DNA of 64,000 nt from Bradyrhizobium diazoefficiens (lineage in GTDB: Bacteria > Pseudomonadota > Alphaproteobacteria > Rhizobiales > Xanthobacteraceae): the NCBI RefSeq assembly GCF_016616425.1, contig NZ_CP067101.1, forward strand, positions 3,844,001-3,908,000. The letters run 5' to 3'. Position 1 is the first letter of the stretch, and each line of letters begins with the position of its first letter. The notes under the pieces are model-generated. The model saw only the letters and a program-made list of their open reading frames with translations. It ran no database searches and was not told the origin of the DNA. The position numbers were made by a program, and so were the translations under genes. Below, piece after piece: positions 15,566 to 24,148 of the stretch.

Positions 15566-17167
15566 TCAGTTCTCCTCGCCGCTCGACCCCTCGCGCAGGT
15601 CAGGCTTGCTCACGTCGTCAGGCAGCGCATGAGCGACCGGCTGCGCCGTGACTGCGATCTCCGGGCCGATCTCGCGCCCTCGGGCGCGGATCAGGCGTTC
15701 ATAGGCGGAGACCAGGGTGATATAGGGGCTGACCCAGATCCAGCCGTCGCGTGTGAACACCTGCACGTCGAAATGCAGATGCATTGACGTTCCGGCGGGA
15801 TGATCGAGATAGTTCGAGATCACACCGATCTTCTCGCCTTCGGTGACGATGCGGCCGTTGACCATGCCATCGGCGTTCATCGCCTGCGGGTTCATGTGCA
15901 TATAGCGGAAACGGATGTGCTCGGTGCGGCTATTGACCTGAAGCGTCGCGGCCTGGTCCCTGGCCCCGCGGATCACGATCGCGTCACGCACGGCGACGAC
16001 GCCGCGCTGCTTGGGATCGCAGGGCTCACGGCCTTCGCCGGGCGGCGGGCAGTCGGCGGCGCGGATGTCCTCGCCCTGGTGGCCGTGGCCTCCGCCGCAT
16101 TGCCCCACCTCGAAACTGCGTGACTCGCAGAAATTGTCGCGCCAGGGATAGGCAGTCGGACGTTCGTTCTCGTCACGCCTGCCGTGGGATTGCGAGTGCA
16201 CGAAGGCGGGTGCTTCTTCGACGGGAAAGCGGATCTGGGCATAGGCCATCATGTCGGGATGGCCGCCCTGCTTGCGGTAGCCTGTGTTCGGGATGATGTC
16301 GCCGCTTGGACGATAACTGAAATCCGGCGAACGCTCCGCGGGACGATCGAGGATGTTGGAGGCAATGTCCATCAACGGTCGCGCGCGCTGGCCGCCGGCG
16401 ACGCGCAGCGCCTTCAGGAAGCGCTCGGCAACCGGATAGGCCTCCTTGCAGGCGAGCCGCCGCGGCTTGGCGGCGCTATCGAGGCACTGGATCGACACGA
16501 CATAGGCGACGCCAAAACGGGTGAAGGCGTAGCGCACGTAACCTTCGCGGATGAACTTGCGCAGGTCCGGATACAGCGTTGCGAGCGGCTTGACCTGCTC
16601 GCCCTTGCCGCCGGCGGGATCGGCGATGTCGTAGACGAGCGCCGACCCCGTGATCTCTACCTCGACCGGCCTTGTGAACGCCCGGCCCGGCATGCCGTCG
16701 CCGGCACCGGGCTCGAGCGAGAAGGTCGCGCTGTAGCCGGCAGGGCCGGCATCGAACATGTCGACGGGATCGAAGTCCGCCTGATAGCGCGACAGCGCGA
16801 GCGTCGCCGGTGCGCCGCCACGCTGTGCTTCGAGGTAAGCGGCGGCGTCGAACGGCAGCAGCACGGGCACCGGACTGCGGGTGATGCCGGTGAAGAATTG
16901 CGAGGAGATCGCGTTGAGCTGCACCAGTGCGGGCGTCGCGCGCGGATCGTCGCGCGGCACGGAACGGCGAGGTGCGAAGATGAAATCGTCCGCGACCCGG
17001 GGGTGGCTGTTGATCTCGGTGCGGAGCTGGTCGAGCGCTGCGCGCCAGTCGACGCGCAGGGCCGTGAGCGAGGGACTGCGGAATTCATCCGCGGCGAGCG
17101 GAGAGGCAACGAGGAGCGAAAGCGACGCCAGAAGGTGCGAGACGAAGCGGAAACCGTTCCCAACCAC
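15566..17167 (-). CDS. Exported M23-family (LytM-type) metallopeptidase
   Basis: About 533 residues with a signal peptide (SHLLASLSLLVASPLAA). The C-terminal third has the LytM zinc site: GGGHGHQGEDI (His-x-x-x-Asp) and later MHLHFDVQVF (His-x-His). Peptidoglycan endopeptidase activity in the periplasm follows from the family. The roughly 300-residue N-terminal part has no domain I know. I prefer the GTG at 17167, preceded by a G-rich site and giving a compact signal peptide; another in-frame GTG is at 17188. Confidence 0.82.
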   Translation of the reverse strand: MVGNGFRFVSHLLASLSLLVASPLAADEFRSPSLTALRVDWRAALDQLRTEINSHPRVADDFIFAPRRSVPRDDPRATPALVQLNAISSQFFTGITRSPVPVLLPFDAAAYLEAQRGGAPATLALSRYQADFDPVDMFDAGPAGYSATFSLEPGAGDGMPGRAFTRPVEVEITGSALVYDIADPAGGKGEQVKPLATLYPDLRKFIREGYVRYAFTRFGVAYVVSIQCLDSAAKPRRLACKEAYPVAERFLKALRVAGGQRARPLMDIASNILDRPAERSPDFSYRPSGDIIPNTGYRKQGGHPDMMAYAQIRFPVEEAPAFVHSQSHGRRDENERPTAYPWRDNFCESRSFEVGQCGGGHGHQGEDIRAADCPPPGEGREPCDPKQRGVVAVRDAIVIRGARDQAATLQVNSRTEHIRFRYMHMNPQAMNADGMVNGRIVTEGEKIGVISNYLDHPAGTSMHLHFDVQVFTRDGWIWVSPYITLVSAYERLIRARGREIGPEIAVTAQPVAHALPDDVSKPDLREGSSGEEN

Positions 17168-17211
17168 TGTCTCGCCCCCCGGCGCCACCTGTTGTCACCG
17201 CCCTGTTCCCG

Positions 17212-17778
17212 TCAGTCCTTGGCGCGCTCGGAGTAGGAGCCGTCTTCGGTCATCACCACGATGCGGGTGCCGACCGAGATATGCGGCGGCACGGTGGTGC
17301 GCACGCCGTTGGAGAGCACCGCGGGCTTGTAGGACGACGAGGCGGTCTGACCCTTGGTCACCGGCTCGGTATCGACCACTTCCAGCGTCACGCGCTGCGG
17401 CAGCGCGATCGACACCGGGTTGGCGTCGTGCATGGACAGCTTGACCGTCATGCTCTCCTGGAGATACGCGGCCGCGTCGCCGATGACGTCCTTGGAGACC
17501 TGGACCTGGTCGTAGCTCTCCGGGTTCATGAAGTGGTAGCCCTCACCATCTTCATACAGGAAGGTGTAGTTGCGCTCTTCGATGGTGGCCTTTTCGACCT
17601 GGTCGGTGGTCTTGTACCGCTCGGAGATCTTTACCCCGTCCGAGATTCGGCGCATTTCGATCTGGCTGACCGGGGTGCCCTTGCCGGGATGGATGTTCTC
17701 GGCGCTCACGACGACATAGAGCTTGCCGTCTTGCTCGATCACGTTGCCCTTGCGAATAGAACTGGCGATGACTCTCAA
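17212..17778 (-). CDS. efp: Elongation factor P
   Basis: Relieves ribosome stalling at polyproline stretches. 188 residues and three-domain length. The modified loop reads NIHPGKGTP with Lys33, the site of beta-lysylation. C-terminal EF-P signature residues are present in [24 protein letters not shown]. The start is a TTG (minus strand at 17776-17778) with AGGAAA eight bases upstream; no ATG fits. It is divergent from epmA, whose product would modify Lys33. Confidence 0.97.
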   Translation of the reverse strand: MRVIASSIRKGNVIEQDGKLYVVVSAENIHPGKGTPVSQIEMRRISDGVKISERYKTTDQVEKATIEERNYTFLYEDGEGYHFMNPESYDQVQVSKDVIGDAAAYLQESMTVKLSMHDANPVSIALPQRVTLEVVDTEPVTKGQTASSSYKPAVLSNGVRTTVPPHISVGTRIVVMTEDGSYSERAKD

Positions 17779-17940
17779 AGCTATATTTCCTGCTTGCTTG
17801 GCCCGGCTCGGGCCAGGACGTGGTCAAATCGGTGGGGGACTTGGGGTCTCAAATCGGACCTCGGCGCCCGTTTCGGGCCGCAACATACGCATTTTGCCAT
17901 TGAATGCCAGCATTTTGCTGGCCTGCGGGGTGCTCGGGTA

Positions 17941-19005
17941 ATGGCTGGGGACAAGCCCATCTCACCGTTCTGGTCGCCCGGGCGGCACCTCGACCGGCGG
18001 CCGTTCCTCCAGGCCAGGGTGGCCATAACCGGGGCTCTACGAGGCTTCTTTGCCGAGCAGGGATTTATTGAGGTCGAAACCTCCGTGCTCCAGGTCTCCC
18101 CGGGCAACGAGACCCATCTGCACGCCCCCCGAACCGAGCTCATGTGGCCGGACGGCAGCCGCGCCAGCCGATATTTGCGGACCTCGCCCGAATTCGCCTG
18201 CAAGAAGCTGCTGGCGGCGGGCGAGAGGCGGATATTCGAGCTCGCCCGGGTGTTCCGGGACCGTGAGCGCGGCGACCTGCATCTGCCCGAATTCACCATG
18301 CTGGAATGGTATCGGGCAGGCGCCCCTTATGACGCCATCATGGCCGATTGTGTCGTCGTCATCGCCCGTGCGGCGCAGGCGACCGGCATCGGGACCTTCT
18401 CCTTCCGCGGGCGGACCGCCGATCCCTTTGCCGAGCCAGAGCTCCTGACGGTCGCGGGCGCCTTCGACCGGTTCGCCGGCATCGACCTGCTGTCGACAAT
18501 TTCGGGCGGCGAGGGTAACCGTGCCGCGCTCGCCGAGGCGGCCGGCGGCAAGGTCCGTGTGGCCGGGGATGACACCTGGTCCGATATCTTCAGCAAGACC
18601 CTGGTCGAGCATGTCGAACCGCATCTGGGGCAGGGACGTTTGACCATCTTGTTCGAATACCCATCTCCAGAGGCGGCGCTGGCACGGGTGAAGACTGACG
18701 ATCCCAGGGTTGCCGAGCGCTTCGAGGTCTATGCGTGCGGCGTCGAGCTCGCCAACGGCTTTGGGGAACTGACCGATGCCGAGGAGCAGCGCAAACGCTT
18801 CACGGAATCGATGACCGAGAAGCAGCGCCGCTATGGCGAAGCCTATCCGCTCGACGAGGACTTTCTGGCTGCGGTCGCCGTAATGCCGGAGGCGAGCGGC
18901 GTCGCGCTCGGCTTCGACCGGCTGGTGATGCTGGCAAGCGGCGCCTCGCGGATCGATCAGGTGGTTTGGACGCCGCCTGCAAATGAAACGTTTTGTGAGA
19001 CATGA
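17941..19005 (+). CDS. epmA: EF-P lysine aminoacylase EpmA (PoxA/GenX)
   Basis: A truncated class II lysyl-tRNA synthetase homologue, 354 residues, that joins (R)-beta-lysine to EF-P using ATP. Class II motif 2 is seen as FRDRERGDLHLPEFTMLEWY (about residue 105) and motif 3 as SGVALGFDRLVML near the C-terminus. There is no anticodon-binding domain, as expected for EpmA. The ATG at 17941 gives the normal start. The stop overlaps the epmB start by four bases (ATGA). Confidence 0.95.
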   Translation: MAGDKPISPFWSPGRHLDRRPFLQARVAITGALRGFFAEQGFIEVETSVLQVSPGNETHLHAPRTELMWPDGSRASRYLRTSPEFACKKLLAAGERRIFELARVFRDRERGDLHLPEFTMLEWYRAGAPYDAIMADCVVVIARAAQATGIGTFSFRGRTADPFAEPELLTVAGAFDRFAGIDLLSTISGGEGNRAALAEAAGGKVRVAGDDTWSDIFSKTLVEHVEPHLGQGRLTILFEYPSPEAALARVKTDDPRVAERFEVYACGVELANGFGELTDAEEQRKRFTESMTEKQRRYGEAYPLDEDFLAAVAVMPEASGVALGFDRLVMLASGASRIDQVVWTPPANETFCET

Positions 19006-20096
19006 CGAAGACGAATCTTGCACGCACTTTGCGCGAGCCGGCCGAACTGGTGGCCGAGCATCTTGCTCCGGCCGCAGCGCTGCCCGCGCTCGAGCGCGTC
19101 GCCGCGCGTTATGCGGTTGCGATCACGCCAGCGCTGGTCGAACTGATCGATACGGCCGATCCGGATGATCCCATTGCCCGTCAGTTCGTTCCGACGGCCG
19201 CGGAGCTGGAGATGCAGCCGGGCGAGAATGCCGATCCGATCGGCGATCATCCACATTCGCCGGTTCCCGGGATCGTGCACCGCTATCCCGACCGCGTGTT
19301 GTTCAAGCTCGTCCACGTCTGCGCGGTCTATTGCCGATTCTGCTTCCGCCGCGAGATGGTGGGGCCCGGCAAGGAGAGCGCGCTGTCGGACAGCGCCTAT
19401 CGCGCGGCGATCGACTATATCCGTTCGCATCACGAGATCTGGGAAGTGATCCTGACCGGCGGCGATCCCCTGATGCTGTCGCCGCGGCGGATGGGCGAGA
19501 TCATGGCGGAACTTGCGGCAATCGATCACGTCAAGATCATCCGCCTTCACACCCGCGTGCCGGTGGCCGATCCCGCGCGCATCAGTGACGAGCTGGTTGC
19601 GGCGCTCAAAGTCGAGGGCGCGACCACGTGGATGGCCGTTCATGCCAACCATGCACGCGAGCTGACGGGGCCGGCGCGCGCCGCCTGCGCGCGGCTTGTC
19701 GATTCCGGAATTCCGCTGGTGAGCCAGTCCGTGCTCCTGCGCGGGGTCAATGACGACGTCGCCGCTCTGTCGGATTTGATGCGCGCTTTCGTCGAATGCC
19801 GGATCAAGCCGTACTACCTGCATCACGGCGATCTCGCGCCGGGCACAGCGCATCTGCGGACGACGCTGGCGGAGGGGCAGAACTTGATGCGGCAGTTGCG
19901 CGGGCGGGTGTCAGGGCTATGTCAGCCAGACTATGTCATCGACATTCCCGGCGGCGCTGGCAAGTCGCCAGTGGGGCCCAACTATGTGTTGGCGGAGCAA
20001 AATACCGCACCCGATGCAGGTGAAGCGGAAGCGAAAGCGAGCTATCGTATCGTGGACTATTGCGGCGACGTTCATCTCTATCCGCCTGAAATCTGA
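19002..20096 (+). CDS. epmB: EF-P (R)-beta-lysine pathway lysine 2,3-aminomutase EpmB
   Basis: A radical-SAM, PLP-dependent enzyme that converts lysine to beta-lysine for EpmA, 364 residues. The cluster-binding motif is CAVYCRFCFR (Cys-x3-Cys-x2-Cys, about residue 107), followed by ILTGGDPLMLSPRR. The C-terminal region with KPYYLHHGDLAPGTAHLR is typical. Tight overlap with epmA and proximity to efp support the EF-P role over a general aminomutase. Confidence 0.94.
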   Translation: MTKTNLARTLREPAELVAEHLAPAAALPALERVAARYAVAITPALVELIDTADPDDPIARQFVPTAAELEMQPGENADPIGDHPHSPVPGIVHRYPDRVLFKLVHVCAVYCRFCFRREMVGPGKESALSDSAYRAAIDYIRSHHEIWEVILTGGDPLMLSPRRMGEIMAELAAIDHVKIIRLHTRVPVADPARISDELVAALKVEGATTWMAVHANHARELTGPARAACARLVDSGIPLVSQSVLLRGVNDDVAALSDLMRAFVECRIKPYYLHHGDLAPGTAHLRTTLAEGQNLMRQLRGRVSGLCQPDYVIDIPGGAGKSPVGPNYVLAEQNTAPDAGEAEAKASYRIVDYCGDVHLYPPEI

Positions 20097-20134
20097 GCGG
20101 TGAGAAGCGCCGGCTTGAGAATGGAGGATCGGAC

Positions 20135-20389
20135 ATGAAGAAGATCATGCTGGCAGCATCGCTTGTGCTCTTGCTCGGCGGCACGGCGATTGCGCAGACC
20201 GGCGGCCCCAAGGGATCGACGTCAGGCGGCGCGAATTCCGGATCGGTGCCGCAGGCTCCCGTGGGCCATCGTCAGCCACGCGCCTCGGACGTGCCGAGCG
20301 AGAAGACTGTGAGCGATCCGAGCGATCCGCTCAGCAAGGAAAACAAGGCGCTCGACAAGAAGATCAAGAGCATCTGCCGCGGCTGCTGA
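20135..20389 (+). CDS. Small secreted protein, 84 residues
   Basis: An ATG with GGAGGA ten bases upstream opens a strong signal peptide (KKIMLAASLVLLLGGTAIAQ). The mature part is a Gly/Ser/Pro-rich chain followed by a charged C-terminus, KALDKKIKSICRGC, with two cysteines. The function is unknown. It lies 38 bp after epmB and could be read through from it. Confidence 0.7.
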   Translation: MKKIMLAASLVLLLGGTAIAQTGGPKGSTSGGANSGSVPQAPVGHRQPRASDVPSEKTVSDPSDPLSKENKALDKKIKSICRGC

Positions 20390-20446
20390 TCCATGATGAT
20401 TGCGGGCAGGGCGCCACGACTCGCCCCGCCCGTGTTGGCTCGGGCC

Positions 20447-21532
20447 TTATGCCGACCGCTCGTGCAGTCCGGCGCGGCGGGTATTGCGGCGGACCTCGAC
20501 CGCATCGGCAAGCTGCTCGAGCACGGTCGCCGTGGTTGGCCAGTCGATGCAGCCGTCGGTGATGCTCTGGCCGTGGGCGAGCGGCTTGCCCGGCACGACG
20601 TCCTGGCGACCGGCGACGAGATTGCTCTCGATCATCACGCCCATGATGCGGCTTTCACCGCCCGAGATCTGGCTGGCGATGTCCGCCGTCACCAGCGGCT
20701 GGTTCTCCGGCTTCTTGCTCGAGTTGGCGTGGCTCGCATCCACCATCACCAGCGGCGCGACGCCGGATTTGGCGAGCTCGTTGCATGCAGCCGCGACGCT
20801 TGCCGCGTCGTAGTTCGGCTTGCTTCCGCCGCGCAGGATGATGTGGCAGTCCTCGTTGCCGGCGGTCGAGGCGATCGCCGAGCGGCCGAGTTTTGTGACG
20901 GCCATGAAATGATGCGGATGCGAGGCTGATTTCACCGCATCGGCGGCGATGCGAACGTTGCCGTCGGTGCCGTTCTTGAAGCCGACCGGGCAGGACAGGC
21001 CGGAGGCCAGCTCGCGGTGGATCTGGCTCTCGGTCGTGCGCGCGCCGATCGCGGCCCAGGACACGAGGTCGGCAATGTACTGCGGCGTCGTCATGTCGAG
21101 GAATTCGGTGCCGGCGGGCAGGCCGAGATTGTTCACCGCCGACAGCACGTTGCGCGCCAGCCGCAGACCCTTGTTGATGTCGAAGCTGCCATCGAGATCG
21201 GGATCATTGATCAGGCCCTTCCAGCCGACCGTGGTGCGCGGCTTCTCGAAATAGACCCGCATCACGATCTCGAGCTGGTCGGCAAGGTCCTCGCGCAGCT
21301 TGGCGAGGCGGTCGGCATAGTCGAGCGCGGCTCTGGGATCATGCACCGAGCAGGGGCCGACGACGACCAGAAGCCGGTCGTCCTGGCCTTCCAGAATGGC
21401 GTGGATGGCGTTGCGCGCGGCCATCACAACACGCGTCGCCGTGAGCGTGCGCGGGACCTCCCGCATCACCTCTTCCGGAGTGCTCAGTTCTTTCAGTTCG
21501 CGGATACGAAGATCGTCGGTCGTGCTCAGCAC
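20447..21532 (-). CDS. aroG: Class I 3-deoxy-7-phosphoheptulonate (DAHP) synthase
   Basis: The first step of the shikimate pathway, condensing phosphoenolpyruvate and erythrose 4-phosphate. 361 residues of the AroF/G/H type: VVVGPCSVHDPRAAL, YFEKPRTTVGWKGLINDPDL, GTEFLDMTTPQY, GARTTESQIHRELASGLS and GFKNGTDG. The likely start is the GTG at 21532, preceded by AGGAG with seven bases between; frames further upstream run through the attenuator. Class I enzymes are usually feedback-inhibited by one aromatic amino acid, which cannot be assigned here. Expression is probably set by the leader peptide and terminator at 21569-21698. Confidence 0.95.
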   Translation of the reverse strand: MLSTTDDLRIRELKELSTPEEVMREVPRTLTATRVVMAARNAIHAILEGQDDRLLVVVGPCSVHDPRAALDYADRLAKLREDLADQLEIVMRVYFEKPRTTVGWKGLINDPDLDGSFDINKGLRLARNVLSAVNNLGLPAGTEFLDMTTPQYIADLVSWAAIGARTTESQIHRELASGLSCPVGFKNGTDGNVRIAADAVKSASHPHHFMAVTKLGRSAIASTAGNEDCHIILRGGSKPNYDAASVAAACNELAKSGVAPLVMVDASHANSSKKPENQPLVTADIASQISGGESRIMGVMIESNLVAGRQDVVPGKPLAHGQSITDGCIDWPTTATVLEQLADAVEVRRNTRRAGLHERSA

Positions 21533-21568
21533 GGCGGGCTCCTGTCTGTTTAGAACCCGCCGGCCAAT

Positions 21569-21594
21569 AAAAAAGCCGCCAGGTCTGGCGGCTT
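21569..21594 (-). terminator. Intrinsic terminator of the aroG leader
   Basis: Read on the minus strand, AAGCCGCCA pairs with TGGCGGCTT (9 bp, loop GACC), followed by a run of six T. It ends 37 bp before the aroG start codon, inside the transcript that must continue into aroG, as expected for an attenuator. Confidence 0.85.
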
Positions 21595-21686
21595 GTTCGG
21601 ACTTTTGCTGCAATGTTTCAGATTGAGCGCGATCCTCCTGCCGCCAGCGAGCTGTCGTAGCTAAAGTACCAAAAATAGCTGGTGGC
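21585..21686 (-). promoter_or_regulatory. Attenuator pairing segments 1, 2 and 3 of the aroG leader
   Basis: Segment 1 (21678-21686, GCCACCAGC) can pair with segment 2 (21640-21648, GCTGGCGGC) with one mismatch in nine. Segment 2 can instead pair perfectly over 8 bp with segment 3 (21585-21592, GCCGCCAG). Segment 3 is also the 5' arm of the terminator. The aromatic codons lie between segments 1 and 2. This gives the classic 1:2, 2:3 and 3:4 alternatives: a ribosome stalled on aromatic codons covers segment 1, frees 2:3 and prevents termination. Confidence 0.8.
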
Positions 21687-21698
21687 AACGGTGATCAT
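21618..21698 (-). CDS. Aromatic-rich leader peptide of aroG (26 residues)
   Basis: ATG at 21698 and TGA at 21618-21620. The peptide begins MITVATSYFWYFSYD and then continues with small residues. Residues 8-14 contain three Tyr, two Phe and one Trp, so charged tRNA for all three aromatic amino acids is sensed. There is no Shine-Dalgarno sequence; the predicted transcription start coincides with the ATG, so a leaderless mRNA is expected. The peptide itself probably has no other role, though a trans-acting function is possible by analogy with the rhizobial trpL peptide. Confidence 0.85.
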   Translation of the reverse strand: MITVATSYFWYFSYDSSLAAGGSRSI

Positions 21699-21705
21699 GA
21701 CAGGC

Positions 21706-21734
21706 CATATAGCGCGCCATTGCCGGGTTGTCAC
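21706..21734 (-). promoter_or_regulatory. Sigma-70-type promoter for the aroG leader
   Basis: Minus strand: -35 GTGACA (21729-21734), a 17-bp spacer and -10 TATATG (21706-21711). The 7-base gap after the -10 places the start of transcription at or next to the A of the leader ATG (21698). Confidence 0.65.
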
Positions 21735-21766
21735 CCCCCAATCGGCGCGGCGGGCAACGAAGCGAG

Positions 21767-22345
21767 TCAGGTGCTGCTGTTGCGTGCCGCCAGCGCCATG
21801 CCGATCAGGGTGGCGCCGCCGAACAGCAGGTTGATACCGACGAGGATTCCGATCGCCCATTCCGCCGAGCTTGGCAGTCCGGCGATCACCATGAAGGAGA
21901 TTGCGATGTCGACGAGGCCCGCGATCAGGAGCCACGACCAGCGGCTGTTCAGCTCGCGACGGTGCTCCAGCGCGTACATGATGGTGGCGACGCCTTCGGC
22001 GAGAAAGTAGGCGCCGAGGACGATGGTCAGCGTCAGCACCGCTTGGGCCGGCCGGGCCAGCAGAATTCCGCCGGCGAGCACCGCCAGCGCGGCCGAGATC
22101 AGCGACCACCAGAAGCCCGGCATGCTGCGCGCCCAATAGGTCGCGATCAGCCCACCGATGCCGCTGATCAGGAACAGCCAGCCGAGGAAGATCGTGATCG
22201 CAAGGCTCGCGAGCGGCGGCAGGATCAGCGCGGCAATGCCGAGAACGGCAAGCAGGATGCCTTCGAACAGGAAGGCCTTCCAATGCGCCTTGACCGTCTG
22301 GCTCATGACGGACTGCAGCCGTGAAAAATCCTCGGGCGATGTCAT
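21767..22345 (-). CDS. HdeD family membrane protein (DUF308)
   Basis: 192 residues with six transmembrane helices, starting at the ATG at 22345. It has the repeated DUF308 pattern: FEGILLAVLGIAALILPPLASLAITIFLGWLFLISGI, then two further helix pairs, ending GINLLFGGATLIGMALAARN. HdeD of Escherichia coli is an acid-stress membrane protein, but the function is not defined for most homologues. The gene ends 33 bp before the aroG leader promoter. Confidence 0.9.
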   Translation of the reverse strand: MTSPEDFSRLQSVMSQTVKAHWKAFLFEGILLAVLGIAALILPPLASLAITIFLGWLFLISGIGGLIATYWARSMPGFWWSLISAALAVLAGGILLARPAQAVLTLTIVLGAYFLAEGVATIMYALEHRRELNSRWSWLLIAGLVDIAISFMVIAGLPSSAEWAIGILVGINLLFGGATLIGMALAARNSST

Positions 22346-22415
22346 CGGCGGGCTCCGGATCGAAAGCTCAGCGCTCAGTCTAGTATGCGCGCGGCGCGCT
22401 CGCCATGCCGCGGGC

Positions 22416-23456
22416 CTACCCGCCGCCGGGTGCCGAGGAAAAACCTTCCGCGCTGGTGCGGATGCGGTTTCGGCCGAGAATATAGATCGCCGTCGTGACA
22501 ACCAGAAGCCCAAGTCCGAGCAGGATCGAGACGAAACCGATCGGGATCAGGGCCAGCGTCAGATTGCGCTCGGGGTTGACGAGCCAGTGATGGATCGAGG
22601 TCAGCACGAAGGCAAGCCCGAGAAAGCCGCCGCCGCCGCCGGCAAGCAGCAGCGCCCACATCCTGCGCAGCTGGCTGAGCCGCGCTCGCGCAACATCGGT
22701 CCGGGGTGCGTGATGGCGGGCGACGCGCCGGACCAGGCGGATGGCGAATGCGATCGAGCTGAAGCCGATCAAAAGACTCGCCCCGCCCAGCCACATCCGC
22801 AGGGTTGGATCGAGATCCGGCATCCGCTGGAGAGTGAGCAGGGGGAAATCGAAGGCCGAATGCAGCGCGAGCGGGCCTGCGAAGATCAGCAGGCGGCTGG
22901 AGAGGCGGGCCCAGTCGCGATGGCGGCGGTTGGCGCCCAGCGCGGTGCCGGCGCGCGCGATGGTCAGGTAAGCGCCCGCAATGATGCCGAGCGCGCCGTG
23001 AAATGGCACGGTCAGCACGCTGCGCAATGCGGCCAGCGAGCGCCACATCTCGGCGTGCTGGACCAGATAAGCCAGGTTTTCGTAGGCGGCGAAGCCGAGG
23101 CCGACCGCGGCGCCATAGACCACGGTATCCATCGGGTTGGCAAAAGTCCGCCGCTTGGTCGAGGAGACCAGCACGATGGCGATGACCTTGACGGCTTCCT
23201 CAGGCAGCGCGACGCCGAAGATCGAATGCATGGCGAGTGCGGCCCAGGGGTCGTCGGGCGCAGCGACCATCCTGGCGAAGGGGGCACGGGCGAGGCCCAG
23301 CAGCGAAATGCTGGCCGCGCCGAGCAGGAACGCGGTCCAGACCTGGGCGGGCGGCCCTGGGCGCTCCTCGGCGGCGATGACGAGCCACAGCATCAGCAGC
23401 GCCGGGGCGATGGCGGCAGTTCCGATGACGGTGGGTAACGCTTCAATCAGGTACAT
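22416..23456 (-). CDS. PrsW family intramembrane metalloprotease
   Basis: 346 residues with about eight transmembrane helices. The family catalytic motifs are all present: ALPEEAVKVIAIVL (Glu-Glu, about residue 97), GAAVGLGFAAYENLAY (Glu, about residue 130) and TVPFHGALGIIAGAY (His, about residue 155). PrsW of Bacillus performs site-1 cleavage of an anti-sigma factor; the target here is unknown and no sigma/anti-sigma pair is adjacent. Confidence 0.9.
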   Translation of the reverse strand: MYLIEALPTVIGTAAIAPALLMLWLVIAAEERPGPPAQVWTAFLLGAASISLLGLARAPFARMVAAPDDPWAALAMHSIFGVALPEEAVKVIAIVLVSSTKRRTFANPMDTVVYGAAVGLGFAAYENLAYLVQHAEMWRSLAALRSVLTVPFHGALGIIAGAYLTIARAGTALGANRRHRDWARLSSRLLIFAGPLALHSAFDFPLLTLQRMPDLDPTLRMWLGGASLLIGFSSIAFAIRLVRRVARHHAPRTDVARARLSQLRRMWALLLAGGGGGFLGLAFVLTSIHHWLVNPERNLTLALIPIGFVSILLGLGLLVVTTAIYILGRNRIRTSAEGFSSAPGGG

Positions 23457-23774
23457 CGGCGCCGAAAATAGGTTCCCTTGGTTTGCTTATCCACATTCAC
23501 CGATGCGACCATGTGTCATGCGCTCGCCATCGGCGCGCTTGACGAGCGCGACGGCTTCCGTGGCCCATGGAGGTGTGGAATACAAGCGCAATCAATTGCA
23601 TGACAGAGCCTGTTCGTCATCCATGACAATGCGTGTGCGACGGATGTCGGGACGCAATTGGCAAGCCAGATCAAGGAAATGCGCAGGCTTCCTCGATTCA
23701 GCGCGCATGTGTCTGAACGTGTCCCGGCATCGGCCATGCGAGGCGCTGCCGCAACGGCTGGCGCCTTCGCGCCT

Positions 23775-24047
23775 TCAGTGCGTGGCGAACGGCGGCGGCG
23801 CACCGGGAGCAACGTCGAACGCGCCGAGACGGAATTCCTCGCCAACGGATGCGTCCGACTCGCCCGGTTGCGCCAGCAGCGTGAACTCAGCCTGCGGGTA
23901 GAGCTTCCAGATCTCCAGATCATCGGCGGTGATGGTGAGCCAGCCGAACGTGTACATGTAGCGTCCGGGTTCGGTGACCCGGCCGACCCTGTCCCAAGTG
24001 ATCTTATCCACCCTGATCTTATCGACCGGGATCTTGTCGACTGCCAT
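23775..24047 (-). CDS. Hypothetical protein, about 90 residues
   Basis: Begins MAVDKIPVDKIRVDKITWDR, with three near-repeats of V-D-K-I, then a compact beta-rich domain (YMYTFGWLTITADDLEIWKLYPQAEFTLL). It is soluble, with no signal. No family is recognised, although the coding pattern is clear. Upstream, 23457-23774 contains no supportable gene. Confidence 0.6.
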   Translation of the reverse strand: MAVDKIPVDKIRVDKITWDRVGRVTEPGRYMYTFGWLTITADDLEIWKLYPQAEFTLLAQPGESDASVGEEFRLGAFDVAPGAPPPFATH

Positions 24048-24148
24048 TCGGTCCCCCGATCGCAGGTCTGCAACGACGTCCGGCACGAGGCGCAGATCCC
24101 AAAAGGTGATCCCGCAATAAGGCCGCGATAGGGCGTCGATGCGAAGGA

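Noticed and set aside
21699..22283. Upstream extension of the leader-peptide frame across the HdeD gene
   Set aside because: It is a shadow frame of HdeD. Only the last 26 codons downstream of the promoter make sense, as the leader peptide.
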